A stretch of 64,000 nt of DNA from the NCBI RefSeq assembly GCF_025770765.1, contig NZ_JANZKY010000016.1:82063-146062 (forward strand), in the 5' to 3' direction. The stretch comes from Propionivibrio soli. GTDB lineage: Bacteria; Pseudomonadota; Gammaproteobacteria; Burkholderiales; Rhodocyclaceae. This document shows, in pieces, positions 1 through 9,208 of this stretch; within the stretch, counting starts at the first letter, position 1; the number at the start of each line of letters is the position of its first letter. Under the pieces are notes generated by a model. That model worked only from the letters and a program-made list of their open reading frames with translations, ran no database searches and was not told where the DNA came from. The translations under genes were made by a program, and so were the position numbers.

Positions 1-1
1 A

Positions 2-976
2 TCGAGAACCCGCCGCATGCAGCTTCCGAACGTGACGATCTCCGACAAGTATGGACGGCTACAGGCGCTCGTGGCACGCGCCAAGGGCTTGGCCGCGATC
101 GACATGGCCGTCGTTCATCCCTGCGACAAGGAGTCGCTGCGTGGCGCGCTGATGGCCGCCGAGAGCAAGCTCATCGACCCGATTCTCATCGGACCGGAGG
201 TGAAAATCCGCTCGGTCGCGGAAGAGAACAATTTCGACATTTCGAAATACCGCATCGTCAACGTCAAGCATAGCCACGAGTCGGCCGCCATGGCCGTTAC
301 GCTGATCCGCAACGGCGACGCCGAGGCGATCATGAAAGGCAGCCTGCATACCGACGAACTGATGGCCGAAGTCGTCTCGCGCGCAGCGGGTCTGCGCACC
401 TCTCGCCGCATCAGCCACGTGTTCCTGATGGACGTGCCCACCTATCCGCGTCCGATCATGATTACCGACGCGGCGATCAATATCGCCCCGACGCTTGAAG
501 AGAAAGCCGACATCATTCAGAACGCGATCGATCTCGCACACATCATCGGCATACCACAGCCGAAGGTAGCCATTCTCTCCGCCGTCGAGACGATCAACCC
601 GAAGATCCAGTCCACGCTGGACGCCGCCGCGCTCTGCAAGATGGCCGACCGGCGCCAGATCAAAGGGGGCGTACTCGACGGCCCGCTCGCCTTCGACAAT
701 GCCGTGTCGATGGTGGCGGCCACGACAAAGGGAATCGACTCGCCGGTCGCGGGCCGCGCAGAAATCCTGGTTGTTCCGGATCTTGAGTCGGGGAACATGC
801 TGGCCAAGCAGCTGGAGTACTTGGCGAACGCGCTGACAGCCGGCATCGTGCTCGGTGCCAAGGTGCCAATTGTCCTCACGAGCCGTGCGGATACCGCCGA
901 AACACGTCTCGCGTCGTGCGTCATCGCCACGCTGATCGCGCACTACAACCGAACCCACGCGCCAGATTCGGAGTAA
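2..976 (+). CDS. Phosphate acetyltransferase (PTA/PTB family), 5' end probably cut by the window
   Basis: The protein matches the phosphate acetyl/butyryltransferase family, which converts acetyl-CoA and phosphate to acetyl phosphate in the cytoplasm. The first ATG in frame is at 17, but the frame is open to the window edge. The region beginning near VHPCD resembles the C-terminal PTA half of betaproteobacterial MaoC-PTA fusion proteins, so I infer that an N-terminal MaoC-like domain lies outside the window. Glycine-rich stretches such as ILIGPE and the conserved block around KGSLHTDELM fit the family. The acetate kinase gene next to it is convergent rather than co-directional, yet the two enzymes complete the Pta-AckA pathway. 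The family call is firm; the substrate (acetyl or butyryl) and the true start are not settled. Confidence 0.85.
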   Translation, partial: SRTRRMQLPNVTISDKYGRLQALVARAKGLAAIDMAVVHPCDKESLRGALMAAESKLIDPILIGPEVKIRSVAEENNFDISKYRIVNVKHSHESAAMAVTLIRNGDAEAIMKGSLHTDELMAEVVSRAAGLRTSRRISHVFLMDVPTYPRPIMITDAAINIAPTLEEKADIIQNAIDLAHIIGIPQPKVAILSAVETINPKIQSTLDAAALCKMADRRQIKGGVLDGPLAFDNAVSMVAATTKGIDSPVAGRAEILVVPDLESGNMLAKQLEYLANALTAGIVLGAKVPIVLTSRADTAETRLASCVIATLIAHYNRTHAPDSE

Positions 977-1002
977 GAGCAAGCAACGGCAAAGCCAAAG
1001 AA

Positions 1003-1028
1003 ACAAAGGCAGCCGCGGCCGCCTTTGT
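1003..1028. terminator. Bidirectional hairpin terminator between pta-like gene and ackA
   Basis: The perfect inverted repeat ACAAAGGC / GCCTTTGT encloses a GC-rich centre that is itself partly palindromic. It lies between two convergent stop codons (976 and 1046). The A-rich and T-rich outer arms allow it to act in both directions. Confidence 0.7.
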
Positions 1029-1045
1029 CATTGGAACCGCCTGAA

Positions 1046-2242
1046 TTATTTGCCGACGATCTCTTTGGTATCGCGTGCGATCACGAGTTCTTCGTTGGTG
1101 GGGACAACGAGCACTTTGATCGCCGAATCCGCGGTCGAGATAATGGCCTCTTCTCCGCGCACGTTGTTCGCCGTGGCATTGAGCTTGATGCCAAGCGCGG
1201 TGAGGCGTTCGACCACCGAAGCGCGGAAGTCGATATCGTTCTCCCCGATACCGCCCGTGAAGACGATGGCATCGACCCGCCCCAGCTCAATGGCATAGGC
1301 TCCGATGTACTTGAGAACGCGGTGGCGCAGAACGTCGACCGCCAACTGAGCCCGCGCGTTGCCCTCGCTTGCCGCCTTGCGGATATCGCGCATGTCGGAG
1401 CTGATGCCGGAGATACCGAGCAGGCCGGACTTCTTGTTCAACGCATTATCGATATCCGCGAACGACATATTGACGTTGGCGGCGAGAAAGTTGGGGATGC
1501 CGGCGTCGATGTCGCCGCAACGCGTGCCCATGACGATTCCTTCGAGCGGCGTCATGCCCATGCTGGTGTCGTACGACTTGCCATCCTTCACCGCAGTAAA
1601 CGACGACCCGTTGCCCATGTGGCACGTCACGCAATTGAAGCGGTCTTTTTGGATACCGAGAATCTGCGCCGCGCGCTCCGAGACAAAGCGATGCGACGTG
1701 CCGTGGAAGCCGTAGCGCCGCACATGGTGTTTCTCGTACCACTCGTAGGGGACGGCATAGATATACGATTCCGCTGGCATGGTGGCGTGGAACGCGGTGT
1801 CGAAAACGCCGACGTTCGGCACGCCAGGCATTGCCTTCATCATCGCCTCGATCCCCGTGATATTGGGCGGGTTGTGCAATGGCGCCAGCGGAATATTTTC
1901 CTTGAGCGCAGCAATCACTGCATCGGTGATCAGGACCGAGCCCGAAAACTTCTCCGCGCCGTGAACGACGCGGTGGCCGATCGCCGCGATATCGGAAAGC
2001 GACTTGATGACACCGACCTTGGCATCGACAAGCTTGCCGAGAACGCGCTTGATCGCCTCCTCGTGATTGGCAATATCCGCGGTCTCCTTGAGCTTTTCTC
2101 CACCAGCCGGCTCATAAGCGAGAACCGAGTCCTTCATGCCAATGCGTTCGACGAGGCCGACGGCCACACGACGTTCATTGGACATGTCAAGCAATTGGTA
2201 TTTAAACGAGGAGCTGCCGCAATTCAGTACGAAGACAAACAT
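1046..2242 (-). CDS. ackA: Acetate kinase
   Basis: This 398-aa protein is a full-length acetate kinase, which transfers phosphate between acetyl phosphate and ADP to make acetate and ATP. The N-terminal phosphate-binding signature (VLNCGSSSFKYQL, residues about 5-17) and the second family signature (YGFHGTSHRFVSERA) are intact, as is the GHRVVHG block. The ATG is preceded by AAGGAATA, a fair ribosome binding site. It is transcribed towards the phosphotransacetylase gene and shares a terminator with it. The upstream spacer is shared with the divergent nrdJ. I see nothing unusual in the protein. Confidence 0.96.
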   Translation of the reverse strand: MFVFVLNCGSSSFKYQLLDMSNERRVAVGLVERIGMKDSVLAYEPAGGEKLKETADIANHEEAIKRVLGKLVDAKVGVIKSLSDIAAIGHRVVHGAEKFSGSVLITDAVIAALKENIPLAPLHNPPNITGIEAMMKAMPGVPNVGVFDTAFHATMPAESYIYAVPYEWYEKHHVRRYGFHGTSHRFVSERAAQILGIQKDRFNCVTCHMGNGSSFTAVKDGKSYDTSMGMTPLEGIVMGTRCGDIDAGIPNFLAANVNMSFADIDNALNKKSGLLGISGISSDMRDIRKAASEGNARAQLAVDVLRHRVLKYIGAYAIELGRVDAIVFTGGIGENDIDFRASVVERLTALGIKLNATANNVRGEEAIISTADSAIKVLVVPTNEELVIARDTKEIVGK

Positions 2243-2685
2243 GTTTATTCCTTGTATTCCTTATTTTGTGTTCGCGTCGCCTGCCACGCACTCACTTGTC
2301 ATGAGTTCTCTCCCGCAGTATCGGCCGTCCGAGGACGGATTCCGGCAACGCCTCCGTCGGTACGTGGCGTCTGCCACGTCTTTGTTTCCGAACCCGCTCA
2401 TTCTACCAGATCGGGCGCCAGCGGCCCGGAAACAATGCTAAATCGGTATTTTCGCTGCACGATCGATGCAAATCGACGATTTTAGCGACAAAAGAGAGGT
2501 TTTTCGCGTGTTTTATTGTTATCCGATGCGCCCTTCACCGCACCATACGGCTTGATCAAAGGAGCGGGAGAGAGGAAACAAGGGGAGTTGCCTGCCCGCG
2601 TCCAGCGCCGGTACGGGATTTTTCATCCTCGGCGCCAAGGCGGTGATTCCAAAGTGTTTTTTCGCCCTTAACCACAATGCGAAAA
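2243..2685. other. Intergenic region between divergent ackA and nrdJ
   Basis: No coding sequence is convincing in this 443-bp stretch. It contains an AT-rich patch near 2490-2525 and the ackA ribosome binding site next to 2242. I looked for a cobalamin riboswitch ahead of the B12-dependent reductase and did not find its conserved B12-box pattern. Regulation appears instead to come from the NrdR boxes that follow. Confidence 0.5.
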
Positions 2686-2732
2686 CAACTATATATAGTA
2701 ATCGGGTTGCCTACGACCACTATATGTAGTAG
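2686..2732 (+). promoter_or_regulatory. Pair of NrdR boxes upstream of nrdJ
   Basis: Two near-palindromes, ACTATATATAGT at 2688-2699 and ACTATATGTAGT at 2719-2730, match the core of the NrdR box. Their start-to-start distance is exactly 31 bp, three helical turns, which is the usual NrdR arrangement. NrdR is an ATP/dATP-sensing repressor of ribonucleotide reductase genes. The sites lie 156-198 bp before the chosen nrdJ start. Confidence 0.88.
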
Positions 2733-2885
2733 CTTAGAGCCTGATTCGCCGGTAAACGCCGGGCACGATCCATGCATTCCTTGCTGTCCGCGGCGCTCCC
2801 CAAAAGAGGTGTCGAAACCCCGGAACTTGCCGCCACGCAGCAACGTCACATCATCAGCAACCGCAACCGAATTGAAAGGCAGAAC

Positions 2886-5765
2886 ATGAGCCAGAACGCG
2901 CAACAGCTTTCCCTGACCGCCATCGCCGAAGTACCAGACGTGGTCCCGCTCTCCGAGCAGGAAATTTCCACCGAAGTGCTGGTGGAAAAATATGCCAAGG
3001 GAGCCGAAACCAACGTTCACGACGTGCGGCGGCGCGTCGCCCGCGCCTTGGCGGCGACCGAAGAGGAAAAGCTGCGCCCGAAATGGGAGGAACGTTTTCT
3101 CTGGGCTCAGGAAAACGGCTTCGTCCCGGCTGGGCGCATCAATTCGGCTGCCGGCACGCCGCTCGCTGCGACCCTGATCAACTGCTTCGTGCAACCCGTC
3201 GGCGACTCGATCGTGGAAACGGTCGATGGCAAGCCGGGCATTTACACGGCCCTCGCGCAAGCGGCCGAGACAATGCGCCGCGGTGGCGGAGTTGGCTACG
3301 ATTTCTCGTCGATCCGTCCGGTCGGCGCGCTCGTCAAGGGCACGCAGTCGCGTGCATCAGGACCCGTCTCCTACATGCGCGTTTTCGATCGGTCGTGCGA
3401 AACCGTGGAATCGGCTGGCGCCCGCCGCGGTGCCCAGATGGGCGTGCTGCGCTGCGACCACCCGGACATCGAGGACTTCATCCACGCCAAGGATCACGGC
3501 GACCTCACAAACTTCAATATCTCGATCGGCGTAACCGACGCTTTCATGCAAGCCGTTGACGCCAACGAAGACGTCGAGCTCGTACATCGCGCCGAGCCGA
3601 ACGCTGACATGAAGGCAAGCGGTGCCTATCAGCGCGACGATGGGCTTTGGGTCTACCGCAAGGTGCACGCCCGCGACCTGTGGGATCAGGTCATGAAATC
3701 CACCTACGACCATGCGGAGCCGGGCATCCTGTTCCTTGACCGCATGAATCGGGACAACAACCTCAACTACTGCGAGTTGATTGAGGCTACCAATCCGTGC
3801 GCCGAGCAACCCCTGCCGCCGTACGGTTGCTGCTGCCTTGGGTCGATCAACCTGACCCTGTTTGTCAAGCATCCGTTCACCGACCAAACCGAGTTCGACT
3901 TCGACGCTTTCGCTGAAGTGATCAAGGTTTCGGTGCGCATGCTGGACAACGTGCTCGACGTTACGGCGTGGCCGCTCGATCGCCAGAAGGAAGAAGCCGC
4001 CAACAAGCGTCGCGTCGGACTCGGTTACACCGGTCTCGGGGATGCCTTGTGCATGCTTCGCCTGCGTTACGACCGCCCAGAAGCGCGTGCGATGGCCGCC
4101 CGCATTTCGGAATTCATGCGTGACACCGCGTATCTGGCATCCTCGGAATTGGCCAAGGAACGCGGCGCGTTCCCGCTGTTCAACGCCGAACTGTATCTTT
4201 CCGGCGGCAACTTCGCATCGCGCCTGCCGGCAGACGTCAAGGCCGAGATTCGCAAGAACGGGCTGCGCAACTCGCACCTACTCTCCATCGCGCCTACCGG
4301 CACGATTTCGCTCGCCTTCGCCGACAACGCCAGCAACGGCATCGAGCCACCGTTCTCCTGGACCTACAGCCGTAAGAAGCGCATGGTCGACGGCACGATC
4401 AAGGAATACGCCGTCGAAGACTACGCTTGGCGGTTGTACAAGCACATGGGCGGTAACGTCGAGAACCTGCCTGACTACTTCGTCACCGCGCTCGAGATTT
4501 CCGCCCAGGCGCACAAAGACATGGTCGCCGCCGTCGCGCCCTACATCGACACATCGATCTCGAAGACGGTCAACGTCCCGGCCGACTATCCGTACGAAGA
4601 CTTCCAGGGCCTCTATATGAGCGCCTGGAAATCCGGTCTGAAGGGACTGGCGACCTATCGTCCGAACAACGTGCTCGGCGCTGTGCTCTCCGTCGAACCG
4701 GCAAAGACAGAAACCAAGACGCCGCAAGACTTCGTGAACGGCGACGCCAACCGGCGGCTGTCGATCAAGAATCTGCCGGCGCCTGTGCTCTCGAGCCTGC
4801 GCTGGCCAGGCCGCCCGAACCTGCCCGAAGGCAATATGGCCTGGACCTACATGATCGAGCATGAGCTCGGCAAGTTCGCCCTGTTCGTCGGCCACGTCGA
4901 CCAGGAAGGTCGTTCCTGGCCGTTCGAAGCCTGGGTCAATGGGCCCGCGCAGCCGCGCGGTCTCGGCGCCGTCGCCAAGACACTGTCAATGGATATGCGC
5001 GCCAACGATCACGGCTGGCTCAAGCTCAAGCTCGAATCGCTGGCCAAGACACCCGATGGCGAAGGTTTCGACATGCCCTTCCCGCCCCACGGCGAACGCA
5101 AGCGCATGCCGTCGGTCGTCTCCGCGATGGCACGCCTGATCGAATACCGGGTGGAACAGTTGGGCGCCTTCAAGAATGAAGGCCCGACCCCGGTGCTCGA
5201 TGCGCTGTTCAGCCTCAAGGAGCCGAAGACCGGCACCGATGGGACGCTTTCCTGGACTGTCGACGTTTTCAACCCGGCAACCAACGAGGACTTCGTGCTC
5301 GGGCTCAAGGAAATCACTCTGCCGGACGGCGTCACGCGTCCGTATTCGGTATGGCTCTCGGGCAATTACCCGCGCGCTCTCGACGGCTTGACCAAGCTGC
5401 TCTCGCTCGATATGCGCGTGCTTGATCCGGCGTGGATCGGCATGAAGTTGCGGAAACTGCTCGATTATCCCGAGCCGCTCGGGGACTTCATGGCCTTCGT
5501 GCCCGGAACGCGCAAGCAGCAGACCTATCCCTCGACGGTCGCCTACATCGCCAATCTGATCATCCACCGCTACGCGATGCTGGGTATCCTCGACGAAAAC
5601 GGCATGCCGCTGCAGCAGATGGGCATCCTCGAGCCGCCGGCCGGCAGCAAATCGGCCAAGCCGACCCCGGGCAAGCTCTGCAGCGAGTGCGGCAATTACA
5701 CGATGATCCGGAAGGACGGCTGCGACTTCTGCACGGCCTGCGGGGCAGTCGGCACCTGCGGCTAA
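2886..5765 (+). CDS. nrdJ: Adenosylcobalamin-dependent (class II) ribonucleotide reductase
   Basis: This 959-aa protein reduces ribonucleotides to deoxyribonucleotides using a B12-generated radical and therefore needs no separate radical subunit. The catalytic finger loop NPCAEQPL is at residues about 303-310, with the thiyl-radical Cys305 and Glu307. The protein ends in a zinc-ribbon-like tail with paired CxxC motifs (CSECGN and [11 protein letters not shown]), which in this family supplies the redox thiols. An earlier in-frame ATG exists at 2772, but the ATG at 2886 has the better ribosome binding site (GAAAGGCAG) and starts where similarity would be expected. It is monocistronic, with NrdR boxes upstream and a strong terminator downstream. 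The class assignment is firm. Confidence 0.93.
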   Translation: MSQNAQQLSLTAIAEVPDVVPLSEQEISTEVLVEKYAKGAETNVHDVRRRVARALAATEEEKLRPKWEERFLWAQENGFVPAGRINSAAGTPLAATLINCFVQPVGDSIVETVDGKPGIYTALAQAAETMRRGGGVGYDFSSIRPVGALVKGTQSRASGPVSYMRVFDRSCETVESAGARRGAQMGVLRCDHPDIEDFIHAKDHGDLTNFNISIGVTDAFMQAVDANEDVELVHRAEPNADMKASGAYQRDDGLWVYRKVHARDLWDQVMKSTYDHAEPGILFLDRMNRDNNLNYCELIEATNPCAEQPLPPYGCCCLGSINLTLFVKHPFTDQTEFDFDAFAEVIKVSVRMLDNVLDVTAWPLDRQKEEAANKRRVGLGYTGLGDALCMLRLRYDRPEARAMAARISEFMRDTAYLASSELAKERGAFPLFNAELYLSGGNFASRLPADVKAEIRKNGLRNSHLLSIAPTGTISLAFADNASNGIEPPFSWTYSRKKRMVDGTIKEYAVEDYAWRLYKHMGGNVENLPDYFVTALEISAQAHKDMVAAVAPYIDTSISKTVNVPADYPYEDFQGLYMSAWKSGLKGLATYRPNNVLGAVLSVEPAKTETKTPQDFVNGDANRRLSIKNLPAPVLSSLRWPGRPNLPEGNMAWTYMIEHELGKFALFVGHVDQEGRSWPFEAWVNGPAQPRGLGAVAKTLSMDMRANDHGWLKLKLESLAKTPDGEGFDMPFPPHGERKRMPSVVSAMARLIEYRVEQLGAFKNEGPTPVLDALFSLKEPKTGTDGTLSWTVDVFNPATNEDFVLGLKEITLPDGVTRPYSVWLSGNYPRALDGLTKLLSLDMRVLDPAWIGMKLRKLLDYPEPLGDFMAFVPGTRKQQTYPSTVAYIANLIIHRYAMLGILDENGMPLQQMGILEPPAGSKSAKPTPGKLCSECGNYTMIRKDGCDFCTACGAVGTCG

Positions 5766-5814
5766 GCGGCAAACACGAGCGCATACGTTGGCCGGTGAAA
5801 CCGAGCTGACTAAC

Positions 5815-5851
5815 AAAGGCGTGTGTTGAGCAATCAACGCACGCCTTTTGT
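5815..5851 (+). terminator. Rho-independent terminator of nrdJ
   Basis: A 15-bp stem (AAAGGCGTGTGTTGA paired with TCAACGCACGCCTTT, one G-U pair) closes a GCAA tetraloop and runs into a short T stretch. It begins 50 bp after the nrdJ stop. Confidence 0.9.
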
Positions 5852-6176
5852 CTAGCTAACTGCACTTCCGGCGATCCAACAACCTCGCGCATTGGCCTTA
5901 ACTTGCCAACAGCGCTCCAGTTATTTGATGTTAAAAAAGGCGTTCCTTTATCCGGCCCACCGTTCACTCACCCGACGACTTCCAAGACAGCAAGAAATAC
6001 AAGGCCTGCCTAGGAGAACAACGCTTTAGAAACGCCTGACGAATCTCTAGAGACACAAGCCGACCCTTCAGGCTTGGCTGTGCACGATCAGTCGTTCCGT
6101 CATTTCCTTCAATGATTTCTGCCACGCCGATGCTGCTATGCGCCTTGGCCCTGCCCTCGCAGACGCGTGGCCATCC
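5852..6176. other. Gene-free spacer between nrdJ terminator and LysR gene end
   Basis: About 325 bp lie between the nrdJ terminator and the 3' end of the minus-strand LysR gene. I find no supported gene, repeat or clear terminator for the LysR gene in it. Confidence 0.4.
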
Positions 6177-7073
6177 TCAGCGCAAATCCGAGCAGACCTC
6201 TCGCACATGCCGCCGAAGCCAGCGGTGCGCCGGGTCGGCGTCCTGCCTCGGATGCCACAACATGGATATCGTGAGTTCGGGGGTCTTGACCGGCAAAGTG
6301 AAACTGAACATACCGTCGCGTAGATTACCGGTGTGGCGTTCAGGGACGGAGGCAACCAAGTCGGAAGCACGCGCCAAAGCCAGTGCGGTCGAAAAGCCAC
6401 CGACGATGGTAACCACTTTGCGCACCAGCCCAAGAGATTCGAGCGCTTCGTCGATCGGCCCGCGGTCCCGGCCGCGTCGCGAAACGTAGATATGCTTGCC
6501 GCCTGCATATCGAGCGGGCGTAATCTTGCCACGACTCAGTGGATGACCTGCGCGTACGGCGCCGATGAAGCGGTCGCGGAACAGGGACTGCGCGCGCAGC
6601 TCGGGCGCAGTCGATTGCTCCACAACGCCGGTTTCCAGATCGATGAGGCCGTCGCGCAGCGGCGCGCTGTCCTTGTCCGGTTTCTGCACGAAACAGAGCC
6701 GAACGCCCGGCGCTTCCTGGCCGATGCGAGCGATGAGCGGCGGGCCGAAGTTCTCGACGAATCCTTCGCTGGTACGCAAGGTAAAAGTCCGCACCAGGCG
6801 TCCGGGGTCGAGCACTTCCACCGGGCGTAGCACGGCTTTCCCTTCTTGAACGAGTTGGCCGACCCGCTCGCGCAGTTCGATGGCGCGCGGCGTCGGTACC
6901 AACCCGCGACCGGCTCGGACCAAGAGCGGATCGCCGGTCGTTTCCCGTAGCCGAGCCAACGCGCGGCTCATCGCCGAGGGGCTGAGGCGCAGGCGCCGTG
7001 CGGCACGAGCGACACTGCCTTCGGCGAGCAGCACGTCGAGCGTAACGAGCAGATTCAGATCGGGCATCGACAT
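6177..7073 (-). CDS. LysR-family transcriptional regulator
   Basis: This 298-aa protein is a normal-length LysR regulator. An N-terminal winged helix-turn-helix spans about residues 5-62, with the typical sequence AEGSVARAARRLRLSPSAMS. It is followed by a substrate-binding-like effector domain. The N-terminal start MPDLNLLVTLDVLL resembles the NodD/PcpR-type subgroup. The gene is divergent from an MFS exporter with a 142-bp spacer that contains dyads, so I infer that it controls the exporter and itself. The inducer is unknown. Confidence 0.9.
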   Translation of the reverse strand: MSMPDLNLLVTLDVLLAEGSVARAARRLRLSPSAMSRALARLRETTGDPLLVRAGRGLVPTPRAIELRERVGQLVQEGKAVLRPVEVLDPGRLVRTFTLRTSEGFVENFGPPLIARIGQEAPGVRLCFVQKPDKDSAPLRDGLIDLETGVVEQSTAPELRAQSLFRDRFIGAVRAGHPLSRGKITPARYAGGKHIYVSRRGRDRGPIDEALESLGLVRKVVTIVGGFSTALALARASDLVASVPERHTGNLRDGMFSFTLPVKTPELTISMLWHPRQDADPAHRWLRRHVREVCSDLR

Positions 7074-7100
7074 GTTTCCACCTTAGCACGCGGGGTTGAG

Positions 7101-7152
7101 ATATGGCGTCAAACGCACGGATAAAGTGCAAACGTAGCGCCTTCCGCCATAT
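7101..7152. promoter_or_regulatory. Putative LysR operator region between divergent genes
   Basis: The arms ATATGGCG (7101-7108) and CGCCATAT (7145-7152) form a perfect inverted repeat across the spacer. Between them is GCAC-N7-GTGC (7115-7129), whose size suits a LysR T-N11-A half-site pair. Assignment to this LysR protein is inferred from position only. Confidence 0.5.
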
Positions 7153-7215
7153 TGCTGAGGCCCCTATGCTCTAGATGACGCTCGATTCGCGAGCCTTCTG
7201 ATCAAGGAGTCTGAG

Positions 7216-8673
7216 TTGAACACCGAACTGAGCCAACCACCGACTTCCGTCCGTTGGGCCTTGTCCAGCCTGTCGTTGTGCATCCTGCTGGCTTCGCTGG
7301 GTATCAGCATCGCCAGCGTTGCTTTGCCTGAATTGATGTCGGCGTTCGACGCCACCTTTGCCGATGTGCAGTGGATCGTTCTGGCCTATCTGCTGGCTAT
7401 CACTACCGTAATCATCAGCGTCGGACGGCTCGGCGACCTCGTCGGCCGGCGACGCCTGTTGTTGGCCGGGATCACGGTGTTCGCCGCCGCATCGACCCTG
7501 TGCGGGCTTGCCCCCTCGCTCGGCGTATTGATCGCCGCACGCGCGTTGCAGGGCGTCGGGGCGGCTAGCATGATGACTCTGGCCATGGCGGTGGTCGGTG
7601 AAACGGTCCCCAAGGAACGGACAGGCAGCGCGATCGGCCTGCTCGGGACGATGTCGGCGATCGGCACCGCGCTCGGTCCAACGCTGGGAGGCTTGCTGAT
7701 CTCAGGGTTCGGCTGGCAGGCTATCTTCCTGATCAAAGTACCGTTAGGTGCGGCGGCATTGTTCCTGGTCCTGCGCTTTCTTCCGGCCACCCCGAATGGT
7801 GCCCCGTTGCGACACATTCGTTTCGACTACGCCGGCACGCTGCTGCTCGCGCTCAGTCTGGCCGCCTATGCGCTTGCGATGACTTTGGGGCACGGCCAAT
7901 TCAGTACGGTCAACGGATTACTGTTGTTGGCTGCCGCCGGCGGCGCAGTGGTCTTCATGCGCGTCGAGGCAAAGGCGGTTTCGCCGCTGGTCCAACCCAA
8001 GATCTTCGCCGACCGCGCCTTGCGTTCAAACCTGGTGACAAACGCTTTAGTATCGACCGTGATCATGGCGACGTTGGTGGTCGGCCCGTTCTATCTGTCG
8101 CGTTCGCTTGGTCTGGACAGTGCGGCGACCGGTTTGGTCCTCTCGGTCGGTCCTCTGATGGCGGCGTTGACCGCTTTCCCAGCCGGGCGGCTGGTTGACC
8201 GAGTCGGCGCACCCCGCATGACGTTGATCGGCCTTGCCGGAATAACGAGCGGCTTTACCGCGCTGGCGGCGCTACCTACGGCCGCGGGGCTCGCGGGCTA
8301 CCTCGCCCCCCTCGTTGTCGTCACCTCAAGCTACGCCTTGTTCCAGACGGCCAACAACACCGCCGTCATGAGCGGCGTCGAGACAGACCGGCGGGGCCTA
8401 GTCTCAGGCATGCTCAATCTTTCACGCAATCTAGGCTTGATCTCCGGAGCATCGTTCATGGGCACGGTATTCGCGCTGGCGTCCGCGAGCAGCGACTTTG
8501 CCAGCGCACCACCCGAAGCCGTGGCCGGGGGGATGCGGCTCACGTTCGCTGTCGCGGCGGCCTTAATCGTCATAGCCCTGAGCACGGTGGCGATTGCAGC
8601 CCGCACATGTCACGAGATAGCGAAGCGATCGCCGGCAACGGCGTCGGTACAGGAACCGATAAGTGAGCCATAG
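7216..8673 (+). CDS. MFS exporter of the DHA2 (14-TM) type
   Basis: This 485-aa polytopic membrane protein has the size and pattern of 14-TM drug:H+ antiporters. The MFS motif A (GRLGDLVGRRR, residues about 70-80) is present, and GTALGPTLGGLL matches the antiporter motif C. Translation begins at a TTG (7216) placed six bases after a strong AAGGAG site; no better ATG lies nearby. It is divergent from the LysR gene, which probably regulates it. The substrate cannot be read from the sequence. Confidence 0.9.
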   Translation: MNTELSQPPTSVRWALSSLSLCILLASLGISIASVALPELMSAFDATFADVQWIVLAYLLAITTVIISVGRLGDLVGRRRLLLAGITVFAAASTLCGLAPSLGVLIAARALQGVGAASMMTLAMAVVGETVPKERTGSAIGLLGTMSAIGTALGPTLGGLLISGFGWQAIFLIKVPLGAAALFLVLRFLPATPNGAPLRHIRFDYAGTLLLALSLAAYALAMTLGHGQFSTVNGLLLLAAAGGAVVFMRVEAKAVSPLVQPKIFADRALRSNLVTNALVSTVIMATLVVGPFYLSRSLGLDSAATGLVLSVGPLMAALTAFPAGRLVDRVGAPRMTLIGLAGITSGFTALAALPTAAGLAGYLAPLVVVTSSYALFQTANNTAVMSGVETDRRGLVSGMLNLSRNLGLISGASFMGTVFALASASSDFASAPPEAVAGGMRLTFAVAAALIVIALSTVAIAARTCHEIAKRSPATASVQEPISEP

Positions 8674-9208
8674 AGCGCGCTTGGGCATGATTAAGCGATT
8701 AGCATCTCGCATCGTCGCTACGTATCTGGTGCGGATCGACCACGTGCGCCAATTCCTCCGCCGATCGCCAAAAAAACAGGCAGGCTGGAGATCTCTTTTA
8801 CCGACATCGGCTTAGCGAGCTTATCCAGGTCTTATCCACAGGAATGGCCCCAGATTCTGTGGGTAGCAATCGATACCACGGGCACCGTTCAGCGCCCAGA
8901 CCACATATCAGAGCACCTCGCCCGCCGCCCACAAACGAAGCGTGTCGGCCGAATGACGCCGTACAGTGTAGAGCAAAGGCCGGATCCCGGCCTTGGGCTC
9001 ACGCGGCCTCTGTGTGCCATCGCCCCATCGAGTAAACGGTGATGCCATCGGGAAGAAAGGCGCCGGTTGGTCCCATCGGCACGATAGGGTCACGTAGCCG
9101 TCCGGTTGCCTTCGTGCTATCGGTTACTCAACCTACACCGCGCCATGCAGCCTTCTCATCGAAAGCGAGGCCGGGCCACCGATTTGCAGCAACAAAACGA
9201 TGTTGGCA
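8674..9208. other. Long gene-poor spacer with DnaA-box-like site and a hairpin
   Basis: There is no convincing gene in these 535 bp; the small open frames on both strands lack ribosome binding sites and family resemblance. TTATCCACA at 8832-8840 equals the DnaA-box consensus, with the related TTATCCAGG at 8821-8829 just before it. A GC-rich hairpin lies at 8971-9000. The composition differs from the neighbouring genes and could reflect decayed or acquired DNA. Confidence 0.4.
8971..9000. terminator. GC-rich hairpin, terminator-like without T tract
   Basis: AAGGCCGG-ATC-CCGGCCTT forms a perfect 8-bp stem flanked by GAGC and GGCTC, which can extend the pairing. No T run follows on either strand, so termination is only possible, not shown. 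It lies about 210 bp beyond the stop of the 9209-10183 gene, on that gene's downstream side. Confidence 0.4.

Noticed and set aside
1025..2485. 486-aa plus-strand open frame opposite ackA
   Set aside because: Fully antisense to acetate kinase, rich in Arg, Asp and Val from reversed codons, no recognisable domain.
2556..2885. Cobalamin riboswitch in front of the B12-dependent reductase
   Set aside because: The conserved B12-box and core sequence pattern are not present by eye; NrdR boxes explain regulation better.
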